A stretch of 64,000 bases of DNA from Bacillus sp. F19 (GTDB taxonomy: Bacteria > Bacillota > Bacilli > Bacillales > Bacillaceae). Location of the stretch: positions 1,700,001 through 1,764,000 of the forward strand of contig CP085710.1 of the NCBI GenBank assembly GCA_023823795.1. Direction: 5' to 3'. Positions 36,802-45,632 of this stretch are shown here, piece by piece (within the stretch, counting starts at the first letter, position 1; the number at the start of each line of letters is the position of its first letter). A model generated the notes under the pieces. That model had not been told where the DNA came from and made no database searches. It saw only the letters and a list, made by a program, of their open reading frames with translations. The translations under genes were made by a program, and so were the position numbers.

Positions 36802-37526
36802 AAAAGTTTCCCGTTTTAGAAATTTTCGGCCCGACCATTCAAGGAGAAGGAATGGTTATTGGTCAAAAAACGATGTTTGTCCGTACAGCAGGCTGTGACT
36901 ATTCTTGCAGCTGGTGTGATTCTGCTTTCACTTGGGACGGATCCGCAAAAGATGACATTAGACAATTAACAGCGGAAGAAATTTGGTCAGAGCTGTTCGA
37001 ACTTGGCGGAAGCCATTTTTCTCACGTGACAATTTCAGGCGGAAATCCTGCTTTACTTGGGAATCTGAATGAACTGATTGAACTTCTTCACGAAAAGAAA
37101 GTAAAAGTTGCAATTGAAACACAGGGCAGCCGTCTGCAGCCCTGGTTCGATCAAATTGATGATTTGACCATCTCGCCAAAACCTCCGAGCTCAGGAATGA
37201 AGACTGACTTTGATAAATTGGATGAAATTGTTCGCTATTTAACTGAAAAAAACCGTCTCCATTATGCCAGTTTAAAAGTAGTTGTATTTGATGAGCATGA
37301 TTTGGAGTATGCGAAAATGGTTCACAAGAAATACCCGGAAATCATTTTTTATCTTCAGGTAGGAAATGATCTGGTCCAAGAACCGGATGATGGAAAATTA
37401 ATTGCTCATTTGCTTACAAGATACGAGTGGCTGATAGACCGGGCAGTATCAGAAGAAGATTTAAACAATGCGCGCGTATTGCCGCAGCTGCACACCCTTG
37501 TCTGGGGAAACAAAAGAGGAGTTTAA
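36798..37526 (+). CDS. queE: 7-carboxy-7-deazaguanine synthase QueE
   Basis: 242 residues, radical SAM enzyme that contracts the pterin ring to 7-carboxy-7-deazaguanine. The CX3CX2C cluster is CDYSCSWC near residues 32-39, preceded by [18 protein letters not shown] is the SAM-binding GG-type motif. ATG 36798 overlaps the queD stop; longer in-frame starts upstream lie inside queD. Confidence 0.95.
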   Translation: MKKFPVLEIFGPTIQGEGMVIGQKTMFVRTAGCDYSCSWCDSAFTWDGSAKDDIRQLTAEEIWSELFELGGSHFSHVTISGGNPALLGNLNELIELLHEKKVKVAIETQGSRLQPWFDQIDDLTISPKPPSSGMKTDFDKLDEIVRYLTEKNRLHYASLKVVVFDEHDLEYAKMVHKKYPEIIFYLQVGNDLVQEPDDGKLIAHLLTRYEWLIDRAVSEEDLNNARVLPQLHTLVWGNKRGV

Positions 37527-37546
37527 CAAAGAAAGGACGGCTGATT

Positions 37547-38044
37547 ATGGCTGGAAGACAAGATTCAGAACTAACAGATGTAACATTGCTTGGCAATCAG
37601 GGAACAAATTATTTATTCGAATACAGCCCTGATATTTTAGAATCATTTGATAATAAACACGAAAACCGCGATTATTTTGTGAAATTTAATTGCCCTGAAT
37701 TTACAAGTCTTTGTCCAAAAACAGGGCAGCCTGACTTTGCAGCCATTTATATCAGCTATATTCCAGATAAAAAAATGGTTGAGAGCAAATCATTGAAGCT
37801 TTATTTATTCAGCTTCCGCAATCACGGAGACTTCCATGAAGACTGCATGAACATCATCATGAATGATCTGATTGACCTGATGGATCCTAGATATATTGAA
37901 GTATGGGGCAAGTTCACTCCGCGCGGCGGAATTTCAATCGATCCTTATACAAACTACGGAAAACCTGGCACAAAATATGAACAAATGGCGGAGCACCGCA
38001 TGATGAATCATGATATGTATCCGGAGAAAATCGACAATCGCTGA
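37547..38044 (+). CDS. queF: preQ0 reductase QueF
   Basis: 165 residues, the short monomodular QueF type. It reduces preQ0 to preQ1 with NADPH. The catalytic cysteine and the family motif are in [14 protein letters not shown], and [15 protein letters not shown] is the QueF signature. AAAGGACGG precedes ATG 37547. Last gene of the operon; no clear terminator follows, so read-through toward cspD is possible. Confidence 0.96.
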   Translation: MAGRQDSELTDVTLLGNQGTNYLFEYSPDILESFDNKHENRDYFVKFNCPEFTSLCPKTGQPDFAAIYISYIPDKKMVESKSLKLYLFSFRNHGDFHEDCMNIIMNDLIDLMDPRYIEVWGKFTPRGGISIDPYTNYGKPGTKYEQMAEHRMMNHDMYPEKIDNR

Positions 38045-38149
38045 AAAAAACGAAATTATTTTCAAGCAAAATTTGCTTTTTAAAAGAATACATGTTATGT
38101 TTATTAAGAATTATTTTTGTTCGGTACGCAAGGAAAGAACAAGTGCTAA

Positions 38150-38428
<279 letters not shown>

Positions 38429-38446
38429 TTTTAAGCTGACATATAA

Positions 38447-38476
38447 AACAGTCTCTTTTATAGAGGCTGTTTTTTT
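38447..38476 (+). terminator. Terminator after the csp gene
   Basis: AACAGTCTC-TTTTATA-GAGGCTGTT followed by TTTTTT. Confidence 0.88.
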
Positions 38477-38638
38477 GTGTCCAATTTTATTTTCATAATT
38501 GCAGACCGAGCAGTAAGAATGAATATGTGCGGGCAGAAAAGTGGAAGAAAGCCAATGCAGTTGATATACATAAAATAAATAAAATAAGAAACAATACAAA
38601 TTGTACATTAATAAATCAAAAGGAAGAAGGAATCAAAA

Positions 38639-38842
38639 ATGACAATAGGAGCACAAGTTAAGCAAACACTAGCTGGATTAAAAAGCGCCCAGGCCAGTTT
38701 AGAAACCTTTGCACTTGGTACCGAAAATCCGCAAGCAAAACAGCTTTACCAACAAGCAGCTCAACAAACTCAATCTATTGTTGATAGTATCTCTCCACGT
38801 CTTCAGCAAATTGAACAAGAAGAACCTCAATACAAAGAATAG
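38639..38842 (+). CDS. DUF1657 protein (spoVA-2mob operon, gene 1)
   Basis: 67 residues, helical. The DUF1657 pattern LKSAQASLETFALGTENPQAKQLY at about 14-37 is clear, with a Glu/Gln-rich C-terminus. RBS GGAAGAAGG. It opens a run of seven same-strand genes with the order known from spoVA-2mob heat-resistance operons. A hairpin with a T-run follows, so the first gene may be made in excess over the rest. Molecular role unknown. Confidence 0.85.
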   Translation: MTIGAQVKQTLAGLKSAQASLETFALGTENPQAKQLYQQAAQQTQSIVDSISPRLQQIEQEEPQYKE

Positions 38843-38853
38843 AACGATATCCA

Positions 38854-38885
38854 GAAGGTTGGTTGATTCAATCAACCTTTTTTTA
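38854..38885 (+). terminator. Intercistronic terminator-like hairpin
   Basis: AAGGTTGGTTGA / TTCAATCAACCTT stem followed by TTTTTT. It separates the first DUF1657 gene from the lipoprotein gene and could cause partial termination. Confidence 0.8.
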
Positions 38886-38922
38886 TACTTCAATTTATGG
38901 ATAGAAACAGAGGGGTGATCAC

Positions 38923-39396
38923 ATGAGAAATAAGATGAAGATATTAAACATTTGTCTTATTATACTAGCGGTTATCGGACTTGGCTCAGGATGTGCTGGA
39001 AATCAGAATCGCTTTGCCAATAACAATGATGATGCAAATATCGTAAAGGTACATACAAGCAAGCCAATCGATCAAACTATTTCCAATCAAGCAAAAGAAA
39101 AAGTAATAAAAAAAGAGGAGATTTCGGGAGTTAAGGCTGTGAATACAGATAAGGAGCTGTTATTGGCGGTAAAAGTCAACCAATTTGATCGGTTTCGATT
39201 AAAGAGTATCAAAAAGAAACTGAAATCAGACTTAGAAAAAATGCATTCCGAGTATAAAATCTTCGTTTCCACTGATCAAAAAATTTATTTGGAACTGGAA
39301 CAATTAGAACAAAAACTGCAAAAAGATCATACACAAATGAAATCATTAAAAAAAGATTTCGATAAAATTAAAAGTCTTATGAAGGAAAAAGCATGA
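38923..39396 (+). CDS. YhcN/YlaJ-type sporulation lipoprotein (gene 2)
   Basis: 157 residues: a signal peptide with lipobox LGSGC, then a YhcN/YlaJ-like domain (KEEISGVKAVNTDKELLLAVKV) and a Lys/Glu-rich helical C-terminus. Proteins of this family sit in the spore inner membrane. RBS AGAGGGGTGA. Second gene of the spoVA-2mob-like operon; a homologous gene occupies the same position in known copies. Confidence 0.83.
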   Translation: MRNKMKILNICLIILAVIGLGSGCAGNQNRFANNNDDANIVKVHTSKPIDQTISNQAKEKVIKKEEISGVKAVNTDKELLLAVKVNQFDRFRLKSIKKKLKSDLEKMHSEYKIFVSTDQKIYLELEQLEQKLQKDHTQMKSLKKDFDKIKSLMKEKA

Positions 39397-39412
39397 TGAA
39401 AGAGGGGCAGGC

Positions 39413-39892
39413 ATGTCAAATAAGCAAAAGAAACAATTAACACCTGTACAACAAGAGTATCAAACCCTTGAAAAGCAGCTGGAAACAAAAAGACCGGTTT
39501 TTAAAAATTGTATAAAGGCATTTTTAACGGGTGGATTCATTTGCTTGGTCGGCCAGTGTATTCAAATGTTTTATATTTATTATTTTGATTTTACTGACCA
39601 AACAGCTGGAAATCCGACGGTTGGTACTTTAATTTTCATCTCTATGCTTCTTACAGGTTTTGGAGTCTATGATCGAATCGCACAATTTGGAGGGGCTGGT
39701 TCTGCTGTTCCGGTTACCGGCTTCGGAAACGCAGTTATATCCGCAGCCATTGAACATCGAACAGAAGGGTTTGTACTAGGTGTAGGCGGTAATATGTTTA
39801 AATTAGCTGGCTCTGTCATCTTGTTCGGTACTTTTTCCGCGTTTGTGATTGCTACAATCAAAACCATTCTTATCCAGTGGGGTGGTTTGTAA
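39413..39892 (+). CDS. spoVAC: Stage V sporulation protein SpoVAC (2mob type)
   Basis: 159 residues with about four membrane helices, including KAFLTGGFICLVGQCIQMFY and GNAVISAAIEHRTEGFVLGVGGNMFKLAGSVI. SpoVAC forms a mechanosensitive channel in the spore inner membrane for dipicolinic acid movement. RBS AGAGGGGCAGGC. The stop overlaps the SpoVAD start by 1 bp. Confidence 0.92.
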   Translation: MSNKQKKQLTPVQQEYQTLEKQLETKRPVFKNCIKAFLTGGFICLVGQCIQMFYIYYFDFTDQTAGNPTVGTLIFISMLLTGFGVYDRIAQFGGAGSAVPVTGFGNAVISAAIEHRTEGFVLGVGGNMFKLAGSVILFGTFSAFVIATIKTILIQWGGL

Positions 39893-40902
39893 TGTTAATG
39901 GGGCATCGTACGTGGATATTTGAGCAAAAGCCGGTCATTCTCTCCACTGGAACAGTCGGCGGACCATTTGAAGCAGAAGGGTTACTGGCTGAAGATTTTG
40001 ATCTTCTTCATTCCGATTTATGGTTAGAACAAGATTCCTACGAGAAAGCCCATAAAGTTCTAATTGAAGAAGCCAGTCAAAGAGCTATTGAAAAAGCTGG
40101 TCTTCAAAAGGAGCAAATTCAGTTTTTCCTTGGAGGAGACCTTATTAATCAAATTACGCCTACAAGCTTTGCGTGCCGGACATTAGGAACACCATATCTC
40201 GGGTTGTTTGGCGCCTGTTCAACCTCAATGGAGGGACTTGCTCTTGGCGCTTATCTAGTTAACACCAAAGGCGCCAAATATTTATTAACAGGAGCTTCCA
40301 GTCATAACACTGCTGTTGAAAAACAGTTCCGTTATCCGACTGAGTACGGCGGACAGAAACCACCAACAGCACAGTGGACTGTAACTGGTGCAGGAGTTGC
40401 TTTGTTAGGTCAATCAGGAGAGGGCCCTCGTGTTACATCTGCTACGATCGGCCGTGTCATTGATATGGGAATGACCGATCCATTTAACATGGGAGGTGCG
40501 ATGGCTCCTGCTGCGGTTGATACGATTGAGGCTCATTTAACAGAACGAAATCTAGATCCTTCCTATTATGATTTGATTGTAACAGGAGATCTTGGTCAGA
40601 TAGGTCACGAAGTTTCACTTGATTTATTTAAAAAACATGGAACCCCAATAAATGAAAAACAGTATCAGGACTGTGGAATGATGATCTACCGGGAAGGGCA
40701 GCCAGTACTCGCTGGAGCAAGCGGCCCGGCATGTTCAGCAACCGTCGTATATGGTCACTTATTAAACCGAATGAAAAAAGGTGAGTTTAAACGCATATTG
40801 GTTGCAGCGACTGGTGCTTTATTATCGCCTTTAAGCTTTCAGCAAAATGAAACGATTCCTTGTATTGCTCATGCTGTGTCGATAGAATACGGAGGTGAAT
40901 AA
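39892..40902 (+). CDS. spoVAD: Stage V sporulation protein SpoVAD (2mob type)
   Basis: About 336 residues with a thiolase-like fold. It binds dipicolinic acid at the spore inner membrane. Family stretches include [54 protein letters not shown] and [11 protein letters not shown]. The ATG at 39892 shares a base with the spoVAC stop (TAATG), so translation is coupled; a longer frame reaches into spoVAC. Confidence 0.93.
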   Translation: MLMGHRTWIFEQKPVILSTGTVGGPFEAEGLLAEDFDLLHSDLWLEQDSYEKAHKVLIEEASQRAIEKAGLQKEQIQFFLGGDLINQITPTSFACRTLGTPYLGLFGACSTSMEGLALGAYLVNTKGAKYLLTGASSHNTAVEKQFRYPTEYGGQKPPTAQWTVTGAGVALLGQSGEGPRVTSATIGRVIDMGMTDPFNMGGAMAPAAVDTIEAHLTERNLDPSYYDLIVTGDLGQIGHEVSLDLFKKHGTPINEKQYQDCGMMIYREGQPVLAGASGPACSATVVYGHLLNRMKKGEFKRILVAATGALLSPLSFQQNETIPCIAHAVSIEYGGE

Positions 40903-40907
40903 CGATT

Positions 40908-41258
40908 ATGATTTTCTTTTGGGCTTTTGTCGTAGGCGGTTTGATTTGCGTAGTTGGTCAAATTATGTTTGATGTGTTTAAACTCACACCTGCTCACACA
41001 TTAAGTACATTCGTTGTCATCGGTGCCCTTCTTGATGGATTTGGTTTATATGAACCGTTTATCGATTTTGCAGGAGCAGGAGCTACGGTTCCGATTACGA
41101 GTTTCGGAAATTCCCTTGTGCATGGCGCGATGGAAGAAGCTGAAAAACATGGATTAGTCGGTGTAATATCGGGAATGTTTGAAGTGACAAGTGCCGGTAT
41201 TTCTGCTGCCATCATTTTCGGGATGATTGGCGCCATGCTTTTTAAACCTAAAGGATAA
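40908..41258 (+). CDS. spoVAE: Stage V sporulation protein SpoVAE/SpoVAEb (2mob type)
   Basis: 116 residues, three or four membrane helices, with [18 protein letters not shown] and the C-terminal [19 protein letters not shown]. It completes the C-D-E core of the dipicolinic acid channel. Starts 5 bp after spoVAD and is followed after 12 bp by a second DUF1657 gene. Confidence 0.92.
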   Translation: MIFFWAFVVGGLICVVGQIMFDVFKLTPAHTLSTFVVIGALLDGFGLYEPFIDFAGAGATVPITSFGNSLVHGAMEEAEKHGLVGVISGMFEVTSAGISAAIIFGMIGAMLFKPKG

Positions 41259-41270
41259 GGAGGAACCGTA

Positions 41271-41477
41271 ATGACCATCGCATCAGATGTGAAACAATGT
41301 TTTGCTCAGCTAAAAGGTATTGAGGCTGATCTATCAAGTTTAGCGTTACGGACTCAAGCTAATGAATCAAAACGTACATTACATGAAACCATGATGATCA
41401 TGCATGAAATATCGGCAGATTTAAAAAAGCGAATTGGGGAATTGGAACGAGAAGAGTCTCAATATAAAGGTTTTTAG
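41271..41477 (+). CDS. Second DUF1657 protein (gene 6)
   Basis: 68 residues. It aligns with the first gene of the operon in length and pattern (QCFAQLKGIEADLSSLALRTQANESKRTLHETM) and ends with REESQYKGF, like the EEPQYKE end of gene 1. The canonical FALGTE motif is changed to LALRTQ. RBS AAGGAGGA. Role unknown. Confidence 0.85.
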   Translation: MTIASDVKQCFAQLKGIEADLSSLALRTQANESKRTLHETMMIMHEISADLKKRIGELEREESQYKGF

Positions 41478-41510
41478 GATAAACCATTCTTAAACAGGAG
41501 GTGTTAAACA

Positions 41511-42371
41511 GTGCCTGAGTGGTTAGATGTAGTAGTACGGTCATTCTTATTTGTAGTTGTCTTATTTCTACTTACAAAATGGTTAGGTAAAAAGCAGCTT
41601 TCCGAACTTTCATTTTTTGAATATGTCACTGGCATTACAATTGGAAGTATTGCAGGAGAAGTTGCTATGGGGCTTGAAAAGAACATGTTTCACGGGATAA
41701 TCGGAATCTCGATCTTCGCTTTAATGCCTTTTATAGCAGGTTTGATTTCTTTAAAAAGCAAAGTCTTTCGCGATTTTATAGAAGGGAAAGCAACCATTTT
41801 TATTAAAGATGGGAAAATCATGGAAGAAAACTTGAAAAAGGAAAAATACACAACTGATGAGCTGCTGGAATTGCTTCGAAATAAGGATGTCTTCCAGGTG
41901 GCTGATGTGGAATTTGCGTTATTAGAGCCGACCGGGGAATTAAGTGTTCTGTTAAAAAAAGAAAATCAGCCTTTAACTCCGAAAGATGTAAACTTGAATG
42001 TTGCTTCCATTAAGGAACCCCAGACCGTCATTATGGATGGAGAAATCTTAGATGAGCCGCTGTCTACTAGTGGCCGAAGTAGAAATTGGCTGAAAACTGA
42101 ACTGGAAAAACTGGGAGTTACCATTGAAAATGTTTTTCTTGGACAGGTAGATTCTTACGGACAATTAACCGTTGACCTCTTTGATGATAAACTTCAGGTT
42201 CCAACTCCTCAAGAAAAACCTTTAGTTTTCGCCGCAATGAAAAAATGTCAGGCGGATTTAGAGCTGTTTGCCCTTGGAACTGAATCAACGGAGGCAAAGC
42301 AGATGTATAGTGAAAATAGTGAAAAATTACAAGAAGCTCTAGAAAAAGTAAGACCTATTTTAAAAAGTTAA
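41511..42371 (+). CDS. DUF421 (YetF-like) membrane protein with C-terminal DUF1657 (gene 7)
   Basis: 286 residues from a GTG with AGGAGGTG upstream. Three N-terminal membrane helices and a DUF421 cytoplasmic domain (KATIFIKDGKIMEENLKKEKYTTDELLELLR) span 1-230. The last 50 residues (AMKKCQADLELFALGTEST..AKQMY) are a third DUF1657 module fused in frame. YetF/YrbG-type proteins and this fusion are typical of spoVA-2mob operons, and the DUF421 gene has been linked to heat resistance of spores. Last gene of the operon. Confidence 0.87.
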   Translation: MPEWLDVVVRSFLFVVVLFLLTKWLGKKQLSELSFFEYVTGITIGSIAGEVAMGLEKNMFHGIIGISIFALMPFIAGLISLKSKVFRDFIEGKATIFIKDGKIMEENLKKEKYTTDELLELLRNKDVFQVADVEFALLEPTGELSVLLKKENQPLTPKDVNLNVASIKEPQTVIMDGEILDEPLSTSGRSRNWLKTELEKLGVTIENVFLGQVDSYGQLTVDLFDDKLQVPTPQEKPLVFAAMKKCQADLELFALGTESTEAKQMYSENSEKLQEALEKVRPILKS

Positions 42372-42507
42372 TAGTTAAGGGGAATGGTATTAACTCGAAA
42401 TATTGATATTCAGAATGATGAAAGCATCGTTTTTCTTAACAATAATGAATGATTAGCATAAGAAATGAAACGCTGTTATGATTTTTTCCAAATGCTGGTT
42501 CCAACGA

Positions 42508-42543
42508 GAAGCGCACTCCTGATATAGTGGAATGTGCTTTTTC
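42508..42543 (+). terminator. Terminator of the spoVA-2mob-like operon
   Basis: AAGCGCACTCC / GGAATGTGCTTTTT stem. The gap 42372-42677 holds this hairpin and otherwise A/T-rich sequence. Confidence 0.8.
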
Positions 42544-42677
42544 CAGACTTACCTATTTAAACCTTGAATCTCTTTAAGGAGCACCTAACCTTTGAGAAAA
42601 ATCATTTTCCCGATTTTTACATATTTCTCGCTTGAAAGGGAATTTTAGGTATAACAATAAAGTCAGGAGACATTTTT

Positions 42678-43190
42678 ATGAACTACAAAGTATTTAAGAC
42701 AATCAATCAGCTTTCCGGACGTTGTTCTCCAATTGATTGGCTGATGATTTTGATTTCAAATAAGATTCGTTATGTGTTTATTTTTGTTTTAATTTTCATG
42801 CGATTTAGTAATTCTTACAAAAAAGTGTCACGAAATGCAGTGATATCAGCGGGGCTGACTTTATTTATTAATACTTTGGTAAAAATGGTTTATTTTAAAC
42901 AGCGACCGTTTGTGAAACGACAGGTCGGCATACTCATTCCTTCAAAAATGGATTCTTCATTTCCAAGTAAACATACTCTGCTTGTTTTTGCTGTATCTAC
43001 TACTATCTTTCTTTATGATCGTATTTTTGGTTCAATCATGTGGGTATTATCTGTGTTGACGGGCTTCTCACGTATTTGGGTAGGACATCATTATCCGTCT
43101 GATATTATCGGAAGTGCGTTTATTGCCACCATGACAAGTATTTTGTTAGATAAAATTTCTAGTTGTGCAAACTATTTTGTCCGTCAATAG
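42678..43190 (+). CDS. PAP2-family phosphatase (undecaprenyl-diphosphatase-like)
   Basis: 170 residues, about five membrane helices. The three catalytic motifs are KQRPFVKR, SFPSKHT and SRIWVGHHYPSDIIGS, as in BcrC-type enzymes that recycle the cell-wall lipid carrier. RBS CAGGAGACA. It stands alone directly behind the spoVA-2mob-like genes; whether it belongs to that unit functionally is open. Confidence 0.85.
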   Translation: MNYKVFKTINQLSGRCSPIDWLMILISNKIRYVFIFVLIFMRFSNSYKKVSRNAVISAGLTLFINTLVKMVYFKQRPFVKRQVGILIPSKMDSSFPSKHTLLVFAVSTTIFLYDRIFGSIMWVLSVLTGFSRIWVGHHYPSDIIGSAFIATMTSILLDKISSCANYFVRQ

Positions 43191-43278
43191 CAGCTAAATT
43201 TAAATCATGTGTGATTATTATTTCTTTTTATACAGTAATCTTTTTTAGATTTAAAAAGTTTTGCTTTCTCTTTGAATT

Positions 43279-43321
43279 CAAAAGCGCAGGTATCCTTTGG
43301 AAAGGACAAGCGTTTTTTATT
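43279..43321 (+). terminator. Terminator after the PAP2 gene
   Basis: AAAGCG-CAGGTATCCTTT-GGAAAGGACAAG-CGTTTTTTATTT hairpin. Confidence 0.7.
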
Positions 43322-43355
43322 TAGAGAGGATGAACAGCCAGAAAACCTTTGAACA

Positions 43356-43390
43356 ATAAAAACCCCCGCTCAAATCCTTTGAGCGGGGGG
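43356..43390 (-). terminator. Terminator for the small minus-strand genes
   Basis: CCCCCGCTCAAA / TTTGAGCGGGGG stem; on the minus strand a TTTTTATTG run follows. It closes the 43477-43917 unit. Confidence 0.88.
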
Positions 43391-43476
43391 GAGGTATCAT
43401 GTTACAAGCTTTGTTAAATGGTTGCTTTCATTTTAGCACAGGTTCGCAGGATTACCTAATAAAAAATGATTATTTA

Positions 43477-43608
43477 TTATTTACGTCCTGATTGATGATT
43501 TGAAACGGGTGACTTGCTCGTTTTTGGCTTTAAATTCTTTAACCTGCTTTTTATATAGTCCTTCAGCATGTCACGCTTGCGTTTTTTACGCTTGTCTCGG
43601 TTCTTCAT
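43477..43608 (-). CDS. Small very basic protein, 43 residues
   Basis: ATG with GGATGGTGA upstream, followed by a terminator. The peptide has 40 percent Lys/Arg (MKNRDKRKKRKRDMLKDYIK, then KNLKPKTSKSPVSN). Such composition suggests nucleic-acid or spore-DNA association, but no family is recognised. It lies downstream of another small gene on the same strand. Confidence 0.6.
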   Translation of the reverse strand: MKNRDKRKKRKRDMLKDYIKSRLKNLKPKTSKSPVSNHQSGRK

Positions 43609-43683
43609 ATAGTCACCATCCTATTTCAAAGAAATTAGACCTTTCTTTTATTATAACTCGAAATCTGGCGGGGCAACATGCTT

Positions 43684-43917
43684 TTACTTAAATTCAAAGT
43701 CATTCTCTCCTTCCATGCGGTTAGCCTTGCGTACATACGAATAAAAAAGCTCCATAGCTTCTGTTTTAAATGCTTTTGACAGTTCTTCAGAGAAATAAAG
43801 ATCTGGATCCAGCTCATAATGTGGTGTTACGATCTTCAATTCGGTCTGTTCGTTCTGAATGTAATGATGGGTTAAGAGATTTGATGGTATCTGTATCCTT
43901 TTTGCGATGATCAGCAC
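43684..43917 (-). CDS. Hypothetical protein, 77 residues
   Basis: A conserved-looking soluble frame (ELKIVTPHYELDPDLYFSEELSKAFKTEAMELFYSYVRKANRMEGEN) beginning with GTG at 43917. AAAGAGGTG overlaps the start, so the exact start is uncertain. No domain recognised. It forms a likely two-gene unit with the basic 43-residue protein and ends at a shared terminator. Confidence 0.55.
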   Translation of the reverse strand: MLIIAKRIQIPSNLLTHHYIQNEQTELKIVTPHYELDPDLYFSEELSKAFKTEAMELFYSYVRKANRMEGENDFEFK

Positions 43918-43997
43918 CTCTTTATGTCAGTAGTGAAATCCATATTATGATTAGTTTATCATAGAAGGATGAATATTATTGAACAGGGAGATCAAAG

Positions 43998-44321
43998 ATG
44001 GAGACTTTTACTCAAAGAGCGTTATTAATGATCAGATCAATACCAGCCGGAAAAGTGATGACATATGGACAAGTTGCGCGGTGCGCCGGTCAGCCAAGAG
44101 GAGCGCGGCAGGTGGTCCGCATTCTTCATTCGATGAGCGAAAAGCATCGTCTGCCATGGCATCGTGTCATAAATTCCAAGGGGGAAATCGGCATGAAGGG
44201 GACGGAGGCCGGCAGACTGCAAAAAAAATTATTAGAAGATGAAGGCATCTCTTTTATCGGTGAATATCGAATCCATCTTGAGGATTGGATCTATGATCCT
44301 GGCATGGATGCGGCTGACTGA
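43998..44321 (+). CDS. Alkyltransferase-like protein (ATL, MGMT family)
   Basis: 107 residues, the C-terminal DNA-binding half of O6-alkylguanine-DNA alkyltransferases: IPAGKVMTYGQVARCAGQPRGARQVV with the arginine finger, then LPWHRVINSKGEIG. The acceptor cysteine of PCHRV is replaced by tryptophan, the hallmark of ATL proteins, which bind O6-alkylguanine and hand it to nucleotide excision repair instead of repairing it. RBS GGGAGATCAAAG. Single gene. Confidence 0.9.
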   Translation: METFTQRALLMIRSIPAGKVMTYGQVARCAGQPRGARQVVRILHSMSEKHRLPWHRVINSKGEIGMKGTEAGRLQKKLLEDEGISFIGEYRIHLEDWIYDPGMDAAD

Positions 44322-44376
44322 TAAAAAAGCTAAATTCTGCTGTTTAATCCATATTTGGGGTATAGGAACTTTTCGG

Positions 44377-44405
44377 TTGACCGCTGCCTTATAATGATGT
44401 AATAT
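44377..44405 (+). promoter_or_regulatory. Promoter of the 6S-2-like RNA
   Basis: TTGACC (44377-44382) and TAATAT (44400-44405) with 17-bp spacing; the next purine near 44412 begins the predicted RNA. Confidence 0.65.
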
Positions 44406-44411
44406 ACTACT

Positions 44412-44604
44412 ACAAGCTGCATTTGTACGTAATGATAATTAAGTTTTAACCTTTAAGCTGTAATAGGGAGTTTTATATCGCATCTGAAATGTCATGCCTC
44501 CATTAGCAGAGGAAGACAGGAAAGCTGCTGCAAACACCCACTTTGAGAAGTGGTGGTTTAAAACTTTCTTACGTAAGTTACGGCAATTGTGGCTTCTTTC
44601 TTTA
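44412..44604 (+). ncRNA. bsrB: 6S-2-like RNA
   Basis: About 193 nt. The 5' end (AAGCTGCATTTG, CGTAATGATAA, AAGTTTTAACC) is complementary with bulges to the 3' end (GGTTTAAAACTT, TTACGTAAGTTACGG, CAATTGTGGCTT), giving the long rod with a central bulge of 6S RNAs; an apical CCTC/GAGG stem and the CACCCACTT-TGAGA-AGTGGTGG hairpin are also present. The bulge strand AAGTTTTAACCTTT is complementary to the AAAGGUUAAAACUU product RNA I recall for B. subtilis 6S-2. It would bind SigA-RNA polymerase. No reading frame is present. Confidence 0.7.
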
Positions 44605-44616
44605 ATCATTTAAAAC

Positions 44617-44647
44617 CAGTTCCTACCTCAGGAGCTGGTTTTTTGAT
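44617..44647 (+). terminator. Terminator after the 6S-2-like RNA
   Basis: AAAACCAGTTCCT-ACCTC-AGGAGCTGGTTTT followed by TTT. From 44648 to 44860 nothing else is recognised. Confidence 0.88.
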
Positions 44648-44860
44648 GTATTACAGTCTTTAAGTTTACTTGGATGGAAGCAAGGAGTTCCTTTATTTTG
44701 ATGCTTTTGAAATAAATTTTAATCATTTCCGGCATCTCTCCCATTATTCCGATTCTTTCAGAATGAAATTAATATAAATGTGAACAACCCATATTTTTAA
44801 TATTTGGTCACTCAGTTTCTTTCCCCATTGATCATCGCCGCAGAACCCTCATATCCATAT

Positions 44861-45535
44861 TCAGCAAATCTCCCGAATCAAATGCACCCCATTATTTTTA
44901 GGAGAATTTACTTCAGAAGATACTTCAAACGCCTCCATTTGCGTTTGGTCAAAAGGCTTCAAAAACTGATGAAGATAATCTGGATCATGATTGGATGGGT
45001 CGAGCCAGCTTGCTTCGTCTTCTGGCTTCAGGATAACGGGCATTCTATCGTGAATGGAGCTCATCAGCTCATTTGGCTCGGTTGTGATAACGGTACAGGA
45101 ATAGATGGTTTTGCCATTTGGCGATTTCCATGATTCCCATAAGCCTGCCATACCGAAGGGCTCATTTGATTTCATTTTAATTCTCATCGGTGTTTTGCCG
45201 CTTTCATGCCGTTTCCATTCATAGAAAGAATCAGCAAGAACAAGACATCTTTTATTTCTGAAAGCATTTCTGAAACTTGGTTTATCGGCTAAAGTTTCTG
45301 CTCTGGCATTGATTGTTTTATATCCGATTTTTTCATCCTTTGCAAAAGGAGGGATGAGCCCCCATTTTAATAAACCCATTCGATTTTGAGTGCCATCGTT
45401 AATGATTGACAGTACTTCGTGGGAAGGAGCGATGTTGTAGCTGTATACATACTCATCTTCATCAATGGCTGCGCCTATATGAAATCGATCTACAAGATCT
45501 GCATATTCTGCGAATAAGGTGTATCTGCCGCACAT
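44861..45535 (-). CDS. SRAP-domain protein (YedK/HMCES-like)
   Basis: 224 residues. SRAP proteins cross-link to abasic sites in single-stranded DNA through the amino-terminal cysteine. The start MCGRYTLF is exact; ATG 45535 is chosen over ATG 45541 because Cys must follow the removed Met and AAAAGGAG sits at the right distance. Catalytic Asn in YNIAPS, Glu in DSFYEW and the SIHDRMPV motif are present. Confidence 0.93.
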   Translation of the reverse strand: MCGRYTLFAEYADLVDRFHIGAAIDEDEYVYSYNIAPSHEVLSIINDGTQNRMGLLKWGLIPPFAKDEKIGYKTINARAETLADKPSFRNAFRNKRCLVLADSFYEWKRHESGKTPMRIKMKSNEPFGMAGLWESWKSPNGKTIYSCTVITTEPNELMSSIHDRMPVILKPEDEASWLDPSNHDPDYLHQFLKPFDQTQMEAFEVSSEVNSPKNNGVHLIREIC

Positions 45536-45632
45536 GGACATTCTCCTTTTTATGTAAAATGATACCGTTATCATTCCCTTTAGACAAGAAGAAAAAAGGT
45601 GTCGTATAATAAAAAATAAAAAGGAGAGATCT

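Noticed and set aside
42678-43190. PAP2 phosphatase as eighth gene of the spoVA-2mob operon
   Set aside because: A terminator-like hairpin and a 306-bp gap separate it from the DUF421 gene, so cotranscription is unlikely.
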